From NCBI GenBank assembly GCA_037576195.1, contig CM075101.1:25544001-25608000 (forward strand): DNA of 64,000 bases, read 5' to 3'. The DNA is from Phytoseiulus persimilis. Lineage: Eukaryota; Arthropoda; Arachnida; Mesostigmata; Phytoseiidae. Shown here piece after piece: positions 22,465 through 35,732 of this stretch; the first letter of the stretch is position 1; every line of letters starts with the position of its first letter. A program made the position numbers and the translations under genes. A model generated the notes under the pieces. That model saw nothing but the letters and a program-made list of their open reading frames with translations, searched no databases and was not told where the DNA came from.

Positions 22465-25400
22465 TTAAAACGTGGACTCGTTAGATCGAGTCGGGTTGGA
22501 AGGTTGAGATGGACATCGTGAAAGTTTCCGTTTGGGCAGTCGCTCCAGGTGCATTTGGAGTCGTACGAAATCCGGTCGATCATGTGCCTGATACGACCAA
22601 CAGAACATCAAGATATCTTTATAATCAACAATAGAATAGAGATTCGCCAAAGACGGCTTGATGCCCTTTGCCACTTGATAAATGATACTTTCTGGAGGTT
22701 GATCGCGGAACGGCCAGGTGCCGGTGAGCAGTTCGAAGAATACGGTTCCGAAAGCGTAAACGTCACTCCGAGTCGAAAACGAGAGATCCGGGTGCTCCAA
22801 CCCCGGCCGAAGATCTTTGAGAAGCTCCGGCGCCAAGTAATAGAGCCATCCCCGAGGAATAGTTAGGTAGTTTCCTCTACGCCCTTCTTGACATAGTTTC
22901 GCCACCGAGAACAGACCGAAATCGGTGATGACAATCTTGCCGTTCTCATAGAAGATATTCTTCGTTTTGAGGTCCTTGTGCAGGATACCTCTTGCGTGCA
23001 GATAGCCCATACCTGCAATGCGAATCCCGACCAATCGTAGGATAAGACCCAGCCCAATAGAAAGGATAGCACTCCATTATTCAATTCTGGCGCTGTCACT
23101 CACCCAAACAAATCTGCCGCGCTATACCCCCTATCCTGGTGTGGTTGAACTTGTCTTTCTGGTAGTGTAAATGCCGATAGAGAGTCAATCCTTTGCACAA
23201 CGATGTAACGATTGCCAAATTCGGTGGTTTGACGCATGCTCCCATGAATAACACAAGATTCTCATGCCGCGTTTTTCGAAATGTCGCGACCTCCTGCCTG
23301 AACGTTGCCATTATCTCGGAGCGCCTTTGGTTAGACGCGGATTCCATATTCAACATCTTCACCGCCACAGCACCATGCCAATTCCCCCTGCGGACGAGAA
23401 TGTAAAACTGCTGAGTTTTATTGGTAGAATTTCATCGAGAACCCGTCCCAGACTCGAATCTACAAAAGAAGTAAAGCTCCACAACTCCGATGTTCATACC
23501 TGTGTACGATCCCGAATTGACCCTCTCCCAATTTCTCCTCCAGGATCACCTCGTCCAGCGGAATGTCCCATTCTCGTGACGAGAGCTGTTTCGAAATGTT
23601 TGTATTAGTTCATGTCGATCGGTCCCACATTTCATGAAGTTCGTCCGGAGATCTTTCCAGCATGACAGTCGCAACAAACACTACAAGCAAAGTAACAGCC
23701 ACCGCATGAAACCCAGGCTAAGGAACTTTGAGGCGGGAACCCGAATGAACCGGTTGATATCCGTCAATTACGAAGAGTCAGAGAACGTGTGCTTCGTCGA
23801 TGACGTTCAGGGAAGGATCTGGGGATCATTTCAGGATTCGGGTGAGGGGAACTTTGAAAAAGGTGAGCGATGCTTTGCACAAATGAGAACAGTCCAACAT
23901 CGATGGTCCGAGAGCATAGTGCAAGGGTCAGAATAGGGTGTTCCAGGACAACAGAGATCCAATGAGCGGGACAGGGACTGACAGCCAATCAATAAATTGC
24001 TGAGGGTTAATATCAGATTGCATACACTGCTCTGTCTTGGCCAGATTTGATCCGGGCCATCGGCGTCGCCACCATCGTTTGACGCTTGTGAGTCCTGCGA
24101 GCCAATTCTATGTGCCAACGTCTTCTCACTGTCAGTCTGTGATTTGCATGAACAAGATTAGTGAGCTGGATTCGTGCCACGTTTCCATTCGGTCGACGAT
24201 ATCGATACTGAGATAGTTAAGTGTCAGAGTAGCAGCACGACCATCATGATAGATTCGTTACTTATTAACGTCCCCCGTAGCGCGGGAGTCTTCCTGCAGA
24301 CGTTGAAGTCGCTGTGGAGCTCCATTGCGCAGAAACTACTCATCCAAAGCATACTCACACTGACGCTCCCGGAGTTCGAGTTGCCTGAGACGACAGTTCG
24401 TTCAGAGTCAGTCATGGAGGCGTTTTTCGCTTCGCCGCCAACTGAGAGGTCTCCTGTGCTTTGTTGCTCTTTGCCGCCCCGCTTGAGATCATCTTGGACT
24501 GGGAATTTAAACTTCCTCCCTGTGGGGCCTACGACTTGAGGCGAGCCGGGAGCTGAGGAAGCGCAGGAAGACGTCGTACTGGAGGAATCTCCGGTGTGCT
24601 GCGAGGCGCCTCCTCTTGAGTTGCCTGCTGTCGCGTGCTTCGGCAACCTCATACCCGAGGGGGAATGGCTCCCGAGCGAACCGGTCAGGTTTTCAAAAGC
24701 ACCTTGCTGATATCTTTGTGCGAAGGCATCGAGAAGTTCGTTCGGAAGGCCGCAACTCGGGGGAACCTGGGGACAAGGTCCTCGTTGTCGGATAGAGCTT
24801 TCCTCATTCATTCATACGGCCTTTATCGCAGCACGTTAGCAAAAACGAACCTTATCAACGCAGTCCCTGTGGCAGCGGAACTTGCATTCTCTGCACTTAT
24901 ATCCGAAAAACATTGGTTTATCACATTGCTGACAGTTAGTCATCTTAACAAAGGCCGAGAATCGGTGACGGATTGCGTGGCTCATTCCCGGAAGTCGGGG
25001 CGAGCGAGGAACACTGTGGCTGGTAGGAGGAGGTGTGAACACATCGGCTGCGGGAATGAATTCATCCTTAACTAGGAAACTCCGAGTTGTTGTCGTGAAT
25101 CGCTCTCCCCTCGAGCTTCTGGATAATTATTGCCAGAGGGAGGGATTGCCATGGAAGCTAGGCTCAGACCTATGGAAATGCTCACATTGTGGTGTACGTT
25201 GGTGAGCTTGGCTGCTCATCACGGCCCGAATTTTCTCAGGATTGTCAGAGAAACACGCGTCTACAGCAGCGTCCGGCGAGGTCGCATACGAGGGACTCCT
25301 CGAAGGTGATAATCGCCCAGCCGTGCTAGGAGTGGGTTCGGTTTGGAGACGTCTACGAGTGAATCGATGGCCTTGTTCTCGATCGGATCTGAGTTGATCC

Positions 25401-27144
25401 AGCCGGGATTTCGGCACCGTCCCACTGCTCGTGATTTCTGGGAACCCTGTCGTCTTCCGCGGGATGGGAGGAGTTCTGAAAGATAAATGTTCAAGATGAC
25501 GGAGGACATCTGGTGGAGCTGCGTAGATATTGAGCAAGCGTTCGAAATCTCACTTGGTAGCACGAAGTAGTGTGGGTTTCGGGGGAATTTTCGGAGCCGT
25601 TGCGCGGTGCGGAGTTCCAGGCAGAGCCAACTGATACTCGGCTTTCCCCAGGTATTCCCAACTGAGGTCTTCATTGTAATCGATAAACTGTGGAATGATA
25701 ACACGCGTTGTTGAAGCCATCGAAAACTCAGAATAGAGCCCGATTCACATCGAAACACGGCCTCCCCTGAGAATCATTACCTTGCCCGCCGGATAGTCTG
25801 TGGTCAGATATCGATCGACGATCATCCGCAGATTTCGCAGGGCGACCACAAGATGCGCCCTGTCCTCGGCTTCACCATCACAGAGAGCGTCTGAAAAACC
25901 CAAATAAGAACTATCTCCCATCAAGCGCCACCACTCGACGAGTCGGCGAGGGACGTTAAAACCGAACTTGGGAACTCACCTTTTATCTGGTCCTCGGTAC
26001 GTTGGAACAATCGATCGAAATTTCCGCCTGTCACCTCCCTGATGCTGTTGACTCCGTTGTCGGTGAGACCTACGATTCTCAGCCAACAGTCTAATTGGGG
26101 GTATGCCTCAAGCTCGTCGTAATAGTCACCTTGTAGAAAAGCCTTCTTGCGGTGATAGATCTGCCGTGCAATATACTGAACGCAGACGGACTGAAAAGAA
26201 GGCGATGGAACGACATGAGTCAACTTCTGATTCGGCATCCGGCTATCAGGAAGAAACAATGAGCGTTCGATTCCCATTCCACTGAGGAGCACAGGCTGCG
26301 CTGCCTCGAGTGCAGAGAAAGGGTTCAGTGTCTGATCTAAAGCTAGACTTGGAACTGGCTCGGAGGACGTCGATGAGGAATGATTTTCGGGGAATATGCA
26401 GCGGACAGACGAGCACAACCGGATACCGATGCCCAAGAAGCTCGTGAGCTCACAGCGCGGAGCTGAAACGCCGCTCGAGGGTTCAAGCGCTCGAGTTCGT
26501 GAACATTCTTTTAGGAGCTCCAATAGTGAGAAGAATCGACGCTATCGACGAAGAATGAGGGAAGAACGGCTTCGAGGATGAGGTTTCGAGCCGATTCTTA
26601 TGCTATAAGATACGATTCTGGGAATGATGTCCATCAACAAGTTGTCGACTGCACTAGTCTAAGCTATTGTACCAGAACCGAGTGAATGAAGCTGACCGAA
26701 GCTATTCGGGAAGAAAGAGGGTATTACAAAAGCTTCCGCTACGCAGGAAAACTTCCTCTCTCTGTTCTCTTGGGTGTTCTGAGCGAGCTAGAACGAGAGA
26801 ATCCTGAATTTTCCAATAGAGGCTAATTTCCTTCGACAGTACGAACAGGAGCGACGTTCTCGCTTACACAAGAGCTTCACATACATACTCGCTCAGATGT
26901 CTTCCGCGATACTCGTATGGGAAAATAATGTTGCCGTACTAACGGAACTCACCTGAGCACAACGAATTTCTTTCCGCACGGTTTCGAACCTGGGACTCAG
27001 TTTGGTCTTGAAGCGCACCATCCGACAACACCAGAGATCGATGGAGAATTGGAGTAACTTGCAAACCTCGAGCGGGCTATACTCATAATCATACTTGATA
27101 TTGCAAGTGTTTTTTATCTCTTCTAAACGCTCTCGGTGGTCCAT
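22465..27144 (-). CDS. KSR: Kinase suppressor of Ras, copy A
   Basis: KSR scaffolds RAF, MEK and ERK in the Ras pathway. Eleven exons give 856 aa: 27144-26953, 26190-25980, 25890-25781, 25687-25554, 25475-25186, 25047-24851, 24766-24359, 24136-24026, 23585-23500, 23387-23104 and 23012-22465. In order come an N-terminal helical domain, a SAM-like region (YIARQIYHRKK ... ELEAYPQLDCWLRIVGLTD), an S/T/P-rich linker and an atypical C1 zinc domain (CQQCDKPMFFGYKC ... CHRDC). An ERK-docking FKFP motif lies near 464-467, followed by the kinase-like domain. That domain has GEGQFG, VAVK (K590), HKD instead of HRD (about 686-688), an intact DFG (about 705-707) and LAPELL. The exon 5 donor is one of two frame-compatible choices, and exon 8 is longer than in copy B. 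The frame is intact, with no sign of decay. Confidence 0.94.
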
Positions 27145-29627
27145 GGCTCATCCCTCACAGCAGGGCCGCGTACATCAGTCAGTCGCTCATTCGTCTGTCC
27201 ACCCACAGAATGGGCCCGAACACATGACACTATAAACGGACACAACAACTCGCAATCTCCTTCACATGGAGATCACTGATGTGGACGTTTCCGCAGTGAG
27301 GATGAAGGCACGTACATAAGTACGTCCAACTGTACCTTCGTTTCCGACTGCTTTCAAGCCAGTTAAGAGCCGCGGCGACGAGCGAACGGAGCTTCTAATA
27401 AATTCGTATCCGAAGTCGCAGCGCCACTGAACACGCTCATGCCTCTCTCGTCGATCACCCAATACGTCAAACTTTATTCCAGAACGGAGCTGTCTTAATG
27501 GTAGTGTTTCTCGACGCTTTCAGTTGTCGCTCATCTCGGAGCATACGGAGACTTCTTCGAAAGAATGCCAGACCCGGCGATTGGATTTTCGAGCTACTTC
27601 AGCGTCTATGAGCAAGTTCTTTCTCCTCGCCCGCTTTCTGTTCTTGCCTCTTTATCTCTCTCCACTAAGAGCTGTGCTAGAGTTCGAGTAAGATCGTGTG
27701 TTCAGACTGCTCCGCAGGAAACGTTCAGAAATTCCTCTGAAAACCGGAATTGGTTGGCAGAGAACTCGGGCATTCCTCTTATTTTTCGAGAGAGAACTCC
27801 GATATTTATTTTTCGCAGTGCGTAATCGACCACGATGAGGAACGGCTGAAGTACGCAGAATCTAAAGCTTCATTTTATAATCAGGCCATTCATTCGCTCA
27901 GAGTATTCCTTACTCTTGGGTGTCTGGTGTCGATTGTAGTCGTTATTTCGCCGATACTGGGCGCGTACGATTTTCCCTGAGCTGACGGACCGACTCAACC
28001 TCAGGGAGCTATGAAGATTTTCTCTCGGAAGCTGTAGAGGGATAACTGCCTGCATGTTGAATACACTGACGATACTTTGATATTGTACCACTCCGCTCAT
28101 CTTGTCAGTGAGCAGTGCCGCCGAGGGGTATTCCCTCAGTGGCTGGACAATCCACCTCAGCCCAGTGCAAGATTGTGGAGGGAAATTACAGTTGAGAACA
28201 TAGGTTCGCGGAGAGGACTAATGCGGTAAAGACAAATGGTATACGAGCTGATTCAGAACGCAAAGTAGAAATCAGGCGTCAACCTCTGTCTAAACTACTG
28301 ACCGAATGATGGAACCAGGCCGACGATTCCTCCGTATTGCATGAAATTCGAACTTCCCCACGGCGTTGAGACACAAGTTTTCGAAGCGAAGACCAGCGGA
28401 AAGGGAGCCACATCAGTTCAACCCCAAGAGCTCATGTGAAACGATCCCCCGAAAGGGATTGATGAACTTCAAACCTTGCCGCATGTGTAAATGTGTCGAG
28501 TTTGTTCGTTCAAAACCCTCATCTGGCGCGAAGTTGTTCCCGATGTACGACATGGAGGAGAGTGGACCAGAGCTTCTTTCCTAATCTCACTGGGCGCCCT
28601 CCAGTATGGGATCCTCGAGGCACTCCCAGCTCTGAATCCTGATTCTAAGCTCTATCAGCTGCCTGGAAGTTCTAGGATTCTGACTTCATCCGACCGTTCC
28701 CACATCCGCGTTCGCTACATCATCCTGGATAGAGGAATCCACATGAAACGATTGAACGTGGGAAACACGAGCTCTAAGTACCGTGGGAGAGTTCATTAAA
28801 AAATATCAGGCACCTGTCTCCATGGTGGAATCTCGGGAAGAAATTGTGTCTGATACCCTCCAGGAGCGACAAGCTTCACCGATTTCCTCCTATCGAGCAA
28901 TCGGAGCGCACCGCCATGCGGAGTGCGACCCATCCACGAGGGGCGAAGGCAGTTACGTTTGGGTCAGGGATCACATTCCCATTCCTTTGTGATTCGAGCA
29001 GCGATCATCACGTTGATTTGATCAGAAACTATGATTTTGCATCCACTAGATAGATATTATCCGTCCGAGGTCTATGCTACGAGACCGCGGGCTCCGTGTC
29101 AGTGAGCAGACGATTCCAAGGGGAAAGATGGTTCGAGCCTGGCCCCGGGGCTGTCGATCCATGAGTTGTTCCAATCCCGCTCCCTGGGATTGCAAAGCTC
29201 CGAAGCACCGGTATGCCCTGGATAGACGTGACGCCGGTGATGCTGTCAAACTCCATTTGGAATCGCTTGCCTCTTCTTCCCGTCCGTATACGAAAGCCAT
29301 CTTGATTAACAGACTTGTGGTCGCTCCCCGGCATTGGGAGGCTGCCCTTCTTCCGCGGATTAAGACATAGCTCTCTGATCCAAATATGACACAACATCCG
29401 AGCTGCTACGAGGGCATCAGCGCAGCGAAACCCACCCATATGACGATCCCCCCAGACTACCATACTTCGATTTTGTCATGGGCTCCCACTACGCCTACTC
29501 CCTTCATGTGAAGTGCGAGAGACATCTCTCTCCAAAGGAGCCCTCTCCCCGGGCAGTGACTGTCCCAGAGCCAGTTGGATAAGCGCGCAAGTGATGATCG
29601 CACTCCCGTGGGGCAGTAAATGTCGTC
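27145..29627. promoter_or_regulatory. Shared upstream region of the two KSR genes
   Basis: About 2.5 kb separates the divergent KSR start codons and must contain both promoters. I found no convincing gene. The minus-strand open frame 29077-29463 (128 codons) is rich in G, R and P and unrecognised. No extended palindrome is obvious around the midpoint, so the duplication breakpoint is not visible by eye. Confidence 0.45.
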
Positions 29628-32600
29628 ATGGACCATAGGAAACGTTTGCAGGAGCTGAGGAATTCCGACAATGTCAAGTTCGACTTCGAGTACAGCCCGC
29701 TCGAAGCGTGCAAGTTGCTCCAGTTCTCCATCGATCTGTGGTATAACCGTATGGTGCGTTTCAAAACAAAGCTAAGCTCGAGATACGAGCTCGTTCGAAA
29801 TGAAGTGCGATGTGCACAGGTGAGTGGATGCAAACAGTATGTATCTACCTCTGGGAGCGATTCCAGCGGCGGGATTCTTTGCCGGGTCTAATTCTGTTCG
29901 GGTGACGTACTCATTGACTTACGGATGAGTGCGAATCAATCACATGGTGCGTCTCTCGCACAGTTCCGCACTCGTCGACCGTTCCCGTGCGTGGAGACGA
30001 GGCTCCGGACCTTCGTTGAGTGGAAAAGGCGACGTTACTCATAGAATTGGGGAATAGGCAAGATCTGGGTTAACTGTCCTTTTTGAAAATCTGGAAGAGC
30101 GCAATCGACTTCTCTGGTCGGAACGTCATCTCTCGTTCTCCGTCTTCGACTCGGCGAGATTCAATGAAACTGCGTCCTTTAGTTTCGCGAGTATTCGTGA
30201 CATAGGAAACGAGCTAAGCGGCTAGTTCCATAGAGGCTAGCTCCTCATTCCCAACGAATCACAGAAGATGTGGAAAAATTCCTCTGCATGGAAACCTTCA
30301 TTACGAGTCATTGAAATGGGGAGAGAGCATGCTCACGGTCCGCCCCTCGGCTCGACACGGTGTCAACGCGGCCGTTCTGTCCCCGTGCCTCCTGATCGAG
30401 ACTTCTGAGTACAGTTCGGAAAAAATCCTGGATGTTAAAACACGGCCATTTGTGGAATGGAGGGAAAGAACAGAAACTTCACGGGGTAATATTGGTGCGT
30501 TTCCTTTCTTCACTAATCTACCGTCTGATCCGGGCTCGAGGGGGAAACCCCTCGCTCACAGCGTGCCCTGCACACGGGCTTCCATCTTCTCCATGACATA
30601 CCGTGCGCAGTGTCTTGAAACTTCAGCACATGTTTGAATCACATGAAGTGAACTATATGAATTTTAGCAATTCGTTTACCGGCTCGGCTGCGCGCGTCGT
30701 GGGAATCACCAACAGTTCTGCGGCATCCTCGAACCATTCGTCTCTCATTTGGGTCAGACGCCGCACGAGGGCTTGCGACAGGCTCGTACGGCTTGAGTCT
30801 CTTTGCTCGCGAGATCCCTGGGCAATCACCGCGGCTGTCGTCGAACTCCGACCAGAGTGAAGCTTCCGCGGTCATTGACCCAGCTCAGCGCTTCCCGACA
30901 GAATTGATTGGATAATCCCACTGTGTACTCATGCTGGATTTCGAGACAGCTGCTCAGAGCAGCCTATGTGAAGGTTCACTCCGAACGTCTCGTTTTCCTT
31001 CCGACTTCTCATCCTTTTTTCCTCATTTGAAAGATCAACCATCAGCACCCACTCCGGGTTTGTGCAGCTGCGGCTCCGGCCGTGCTACAGTTGGAGAACA
31101 GAGCAGCATTTTCCAATCCTTTCTCATCGGGTTCGGGTTGGAACACGACGAAGATCCTCTATCGATTCACGCGAGCTCCCCGATCAGAGGCACTGTTCTG
31201 CTCGGCGTTTCTGGCGACGTACATCAGACGTAATTTCCCCTCTCTTGCCATCTTTCAGTCAGTATGTGTTCAATACATCGCTCGGCAAATATATCATCGC
31301 AAGAGAGCTACCTCGCAAGGTACTCATCACGAAGATCTCGAGGCATATCCCGAGCTGGACTCCTGGTTGAGGATCGTCGGACTCACCGACAAGAGTGTTA
31401 CCAGTATACGAGAGATCGCGGGCGACAGTTTCGACCGTTTGTACCAACGCACCGACGACCAAATCAAAGGTGAGTCCACGAGGCAACTGTCATAATTGGC
31501 CATACTCGAACAAGCTGATGTCTTGGATTTCTGATTTCTGATTTTCTGCTGGCGGTCCGTGCTTCAACGTGCACACCATCGGCCTCCGACAGGCTTCACA
31601 AATCCTACTTCGGATCTCTCTCCGCCGCTGCTCACCCAAGGTCTCTTCTAGCCCGTGGCGCTGGGTTACAGTGCCGCGGCTTCGTTGACCAATGGGTTGA
31701 GGATGACTTGCGGCGTTTGCTCGCAGAGAATGGGAACCACACACACTGCTCTCGGGGTTTCCCGTTCGGCGATCTTCTTCTCGAGACAGCGTCGACGAGG
31801 CGGACTCGGTGAGCTGCGGCTCCTTGGAATCTGCTTGTACTCGTCATGGGCGAGGCGCCAAGTTGCCGCAGGTTGGTCATAGGTCGGAGGAATCACCTCC
31901 CGCTATGGCTCGTTGAAAATGGTAACCGAGGGATCATTCTCGGGATGGTAGTATAAGCGGACGAGCCTGCTGCTTGCGCTCTGACCTCCCGCCCAATACA
32001 GTGTCAACAAGGCTGCGCTAATCCGCACTCCTGGTACAGCCTTGGAACATCTGCAGCCATGTACTGTTGATCGAAATGAATGAGATTGGATCGTGATCTA
32101 GGCTGCGTCAGTTGGATCAGTTAACAGTGTGTTGTTAGGTTCCCAATCCATTTGAGATCTCAACAGTCTCAGTGTCCCCTAGGAGATCATTCTTGGACGT
32201 TGAAAGCCAACTCAGGACTCCTCTCCGTCCGTCCTCATCTGACCCGCATCTGGATACGACGGGAACCACTCGCCGTGATCTCTCGATTTCCGTAAACTCG
32301 GCTTAGTGCGAATCGCGCATCTCAAACAAAGCTCGATGGAGTACGCAGGGTTCTGACTGAAACTCATCATTGACGAGTTCAGCCATTCGCACGGAAGAGG
32401 AGTCGGAATGAGAGAAGAGGAACCAGAGTATTGTGCCGTGAAGAGATTGCATCCCATCTATAGTTTGATATGAGACACATTTTCCCAATTTCCAGATGCG
32501 CTCTGCGATGGTGACGCGGAGGATCGTTCGCATCTCGTTGTAGCAATGCGAAATCTGCGAAAAGTTGTGGAACGTTTCAGAACGACGGAGTACCCCCTAG

Positions 32601-35600
32601 GCAAGGTAGGGGAACATCTTGTAGCGAGCATCTTCGAACGAGCTGATTGTTCCCTGATTTAGCTATTTCATCTAGAGAGTGTTGCCTCCACAGTTCGTTG
32701 ACTATGATGAAGATCTCAGTTGGGAGTACGTGGGAAAAGCTGAGTTCCAAGCGGCACAACCCGTTACGCCTCTTCGCGCGGGCCCTCCGAAAAGCCAGAA
32801 GAAACCGATATTGCCTCGCCTCACTAAGTAGGTTGAGATCGGAGCACCACTTGCCTCCCTTAGTGCATCGAAGTGAGACTCTGACTTGCTCTTCCCGACA
32901 CAGAACTCCTCCGCATCAACGGAAGAACGCCGGATTCACGGACAACAGCTCCGGTGCATTCGTGGCGAAGTCTCGATCTGATCTGAGTCGATCAGACCAA
33001 GAGAAAGTTCCCCGGATCCCGCGCAGACGACTACAAACCGAGCCTACACCTAGCACAACAGGAAGTTTATCGCCGTCAAGAAGTCCCTCGTTCGCGACGT
33101 CACCCGACGCCTCTGTCGACGCTTGTTTTGTGGACCAGCCCGAAAAGTCCCGCGCAACCTCAAACGGTCAAGGTTCGTGTGAAACGTTCGTTGAAATGCA
33201 CGATAGGCTGGGTGACGATCGATTCCTCCCGTCCGCCCTGAATTCTCCAATCGCGACTTCAATAAAACCCTGACATCGCTCTCAGCCTCGTCGGGGAGCA
33301 ACACAGTTCCGAGATCTCCGCGATTGCCATGCATGAGCCACGCCATCCGTCACAGATTCGAGCACGGCGTTAAAGTGGCCAACTGTCAACAATGTAATAA
33401 GCCCATGTTTTTCGGGTACAAATGCAAGGAGTGCAAGTTTCGTTGTCACAGGGATTGCGCCGACAAGGTTGGTTTTCCTTTCCACTTTTCGCCTCCTTCT
33501 CGGGAACTGATTCTCTTGAAGGACGCCGGACGGCGTTGTTTCCTCGATCACAGCCAGGTTCGAAAGTCCGATGGGTGGCTAATGTTCGCTCTCATACCTC
33601 CAAGGTTCCACCGAGTTGCGGTCTGCCCAACGAGCTTCTGGATGTTTTCGCGCAACGATTTCAACAGCAAGGAGTGTACGGAAGCTTGTCGGTTTCACTC
33701 GGAAGCTACTCTCCGTGCGGTATCCCGAAGCATGCACTCGCTGGCAGCCTGCGTGGAGGGTTCTCGCACCACACAGGAGATTCTTCGAGCACAACGTCCT
33801 CCTGTACTTCCTCCGCGCCCGGCTCGCCTCATTTCACCAGCTCCACTGGGCTCTCGGGCTCGAACGGTGGCAAGAAGTTCCGTTTTCCGACTCAGGAAGA
33901 CTTCAAGCGAGGGAACAAGAAAAATCAAAGTTCTGCAGATCAGCTAACTGGCGGAAACAAAAAAACCAAATCTGTGACAGACTCTGAAAAGACCGTTGTT
34001 TCCGGCAACTCCAACTCCGGAAGCGTAAGCGTAAGTGAGGCCGGATCAGAGCTCCTCGAGAAAGCTACTTTTCCCCAAGAGCTCCTCATGTATCAATACT
34101 CCTCAATACTCATATTTCTAATCCGAAATTTCAGACAGACAGTGAGAAAACTATGGCACACAGAGTCAACTCACAGGATTCTCAGGTACAGACCTATTCC
34201 CATAAATCATCCCCAGAGTACTACAGTTCACATCGAAGACGAGTTTCCCTGCCTTTTCTCACTCGTCTGGTCATAGATTCGATACGAGAACTTACTCTAT
34301 CGCTAGTTATCATCTCGAGAATGGGACATTCCACTTGACGAGGTGAACCTTGAAGGAAAGCTAGGCGAGGGCCAGTTTGGAGTTGTCTATAGGTGAGTGC
34401 AGATTTTTTTCCGTTTCTCGCTCCCACGCCTCTGTCACTGGTCATGAGCTCTGAGTTATTCCGTTCCAGGGGGAATTGGCACGGTGCTGTAGCAGTTAAA
34501 ATGCTGAACATGGAATCGGCGTCACACAAGAGAAGATCTGAGATAATGGCAACATTCAAGCAGGAAGTCGCGATTTTCCGAAAGACGCGGCATGAGAATC
34601 TTGTGTTATTCATGGGAGCTTGCGTGAAACCCCCAAATTTAGCCATCGTTACTTCCTTATGCAAAGGAATCACCCTTTACCGTCACCTCCACCACCGAGG
34701 AGACAAATTCAATATCACCAAAATCGGAAGTATCGCGCTACAGATCTGTCTAGGTGAGTGCGTTCTTTAGTACATTTCGAATACTTCCCGAACACGAATT
34801 GGTCCCCATTCGCTCACCGAGGAGACTTGGTAGTCTGCTAAATGAACCGCCCCAAACTGGAGTGCGCTGGCTTCTCGATGTCTTGATGGGAAGTGTTCAG
34901 ATTCGACTCAAGTGGGAGCGGAACGATGTAGCGACCTATTTCGGTACGCTTCACCGTTCGGTTGAAGGACCATCTAAATCTGAGACAATTTTTCATTATC
35001 CAAACTGTCGTCAGTCAGAACGGGGTGGGCTTGTTGAGAAAAATCGAAAGAGTATGGCATCAGATTTCGGCGGGACCCCGACCGATCCTCTGGTTTTGCT
35101 CCGTTGTCCTGGAGTCGTGTGACACGAATTTATGTGGAGTTCCCGCCCCGAAGATGCGCATCGCTCAACGAATCACTTCCGCAGGTATGGGCTATTTGCA
35201 CGCAAGAGGCATCCTGCACAAGGATCTGAAGACAAAGAACATCTTCTACGAGAACGGCAAGATTGTCATCACGGATTTTGGCCTATTCTCTGTAGTGAAA
35301 CTTTGTCAAGACGGCCGCAAAGGAAATTATCTGACCATTCCTCACGGATGGCTCTGCTACCTGGCACCGGAGCTCCTCAAGGATCTTCGGCCAGGAGTCG
35401 AGCACCCAGATCTCTCATTTTCGACTCGGAGTGATGTCTATGCTTTTGGAACGGTATTCTTCGAACTGCTCACAGGCACTTGGCCTTTCCGTCGACAACC
35501 ACCCGAGAGTGTCATCTACCAAGTCTCGAAAGGCATAAAGCCATCTCTGGCGAATTTCCAATCGACGGTGGATTTCAAAGAGATTTTAATGTCGTGCTGG

Positions 35601-35732
35601 GCGTACCAAGCACACGATCGACCCGATTTCGTACGTCTACAAATGCACTTGCTGAGGCTTCCGAAACGTAAACTGTCACGCTGTCCATCTCAGCCATCCA
35701 ATCTAGCACGCTCCACCGAGTCTGTCTTATAA
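29628..35732 (+). CDS. KSR: Kinase suppressor of Ras, copy B
   Basis: This is a paralogue of copy A in the opposite orientation. Eleven exons give 830 aa: 29628-29819, 31259-31469, 32496-32605, 32694-32827, 32904-33172, 33286-33467, 33605-34030, 34135-34185, 34307-34392, 34470-34753 and 35185-35732. Seven exon lengths (1-4 and 9-11) equal those of copy A to the base, and all phases agree. The domains are the same: N-terminal helices, a SAM-like region (ELDSWLRIVGLTDKSV), an S/T/P linker with RRRLQTEPTPST and an atypical C1 domain (CQQCNKPMFFGYKC). Then come an FRFP ERK-docking motif (458-461) and a kinase-like domain with GEGQFGVV, VAVK (K564), HKDLKTKN (660-667) and DFG (679-681). Introns are longer than in A (intron 1 about 1.4 kb against 0.76 kb). 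Both genes look functional. Confidence 0.94.
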
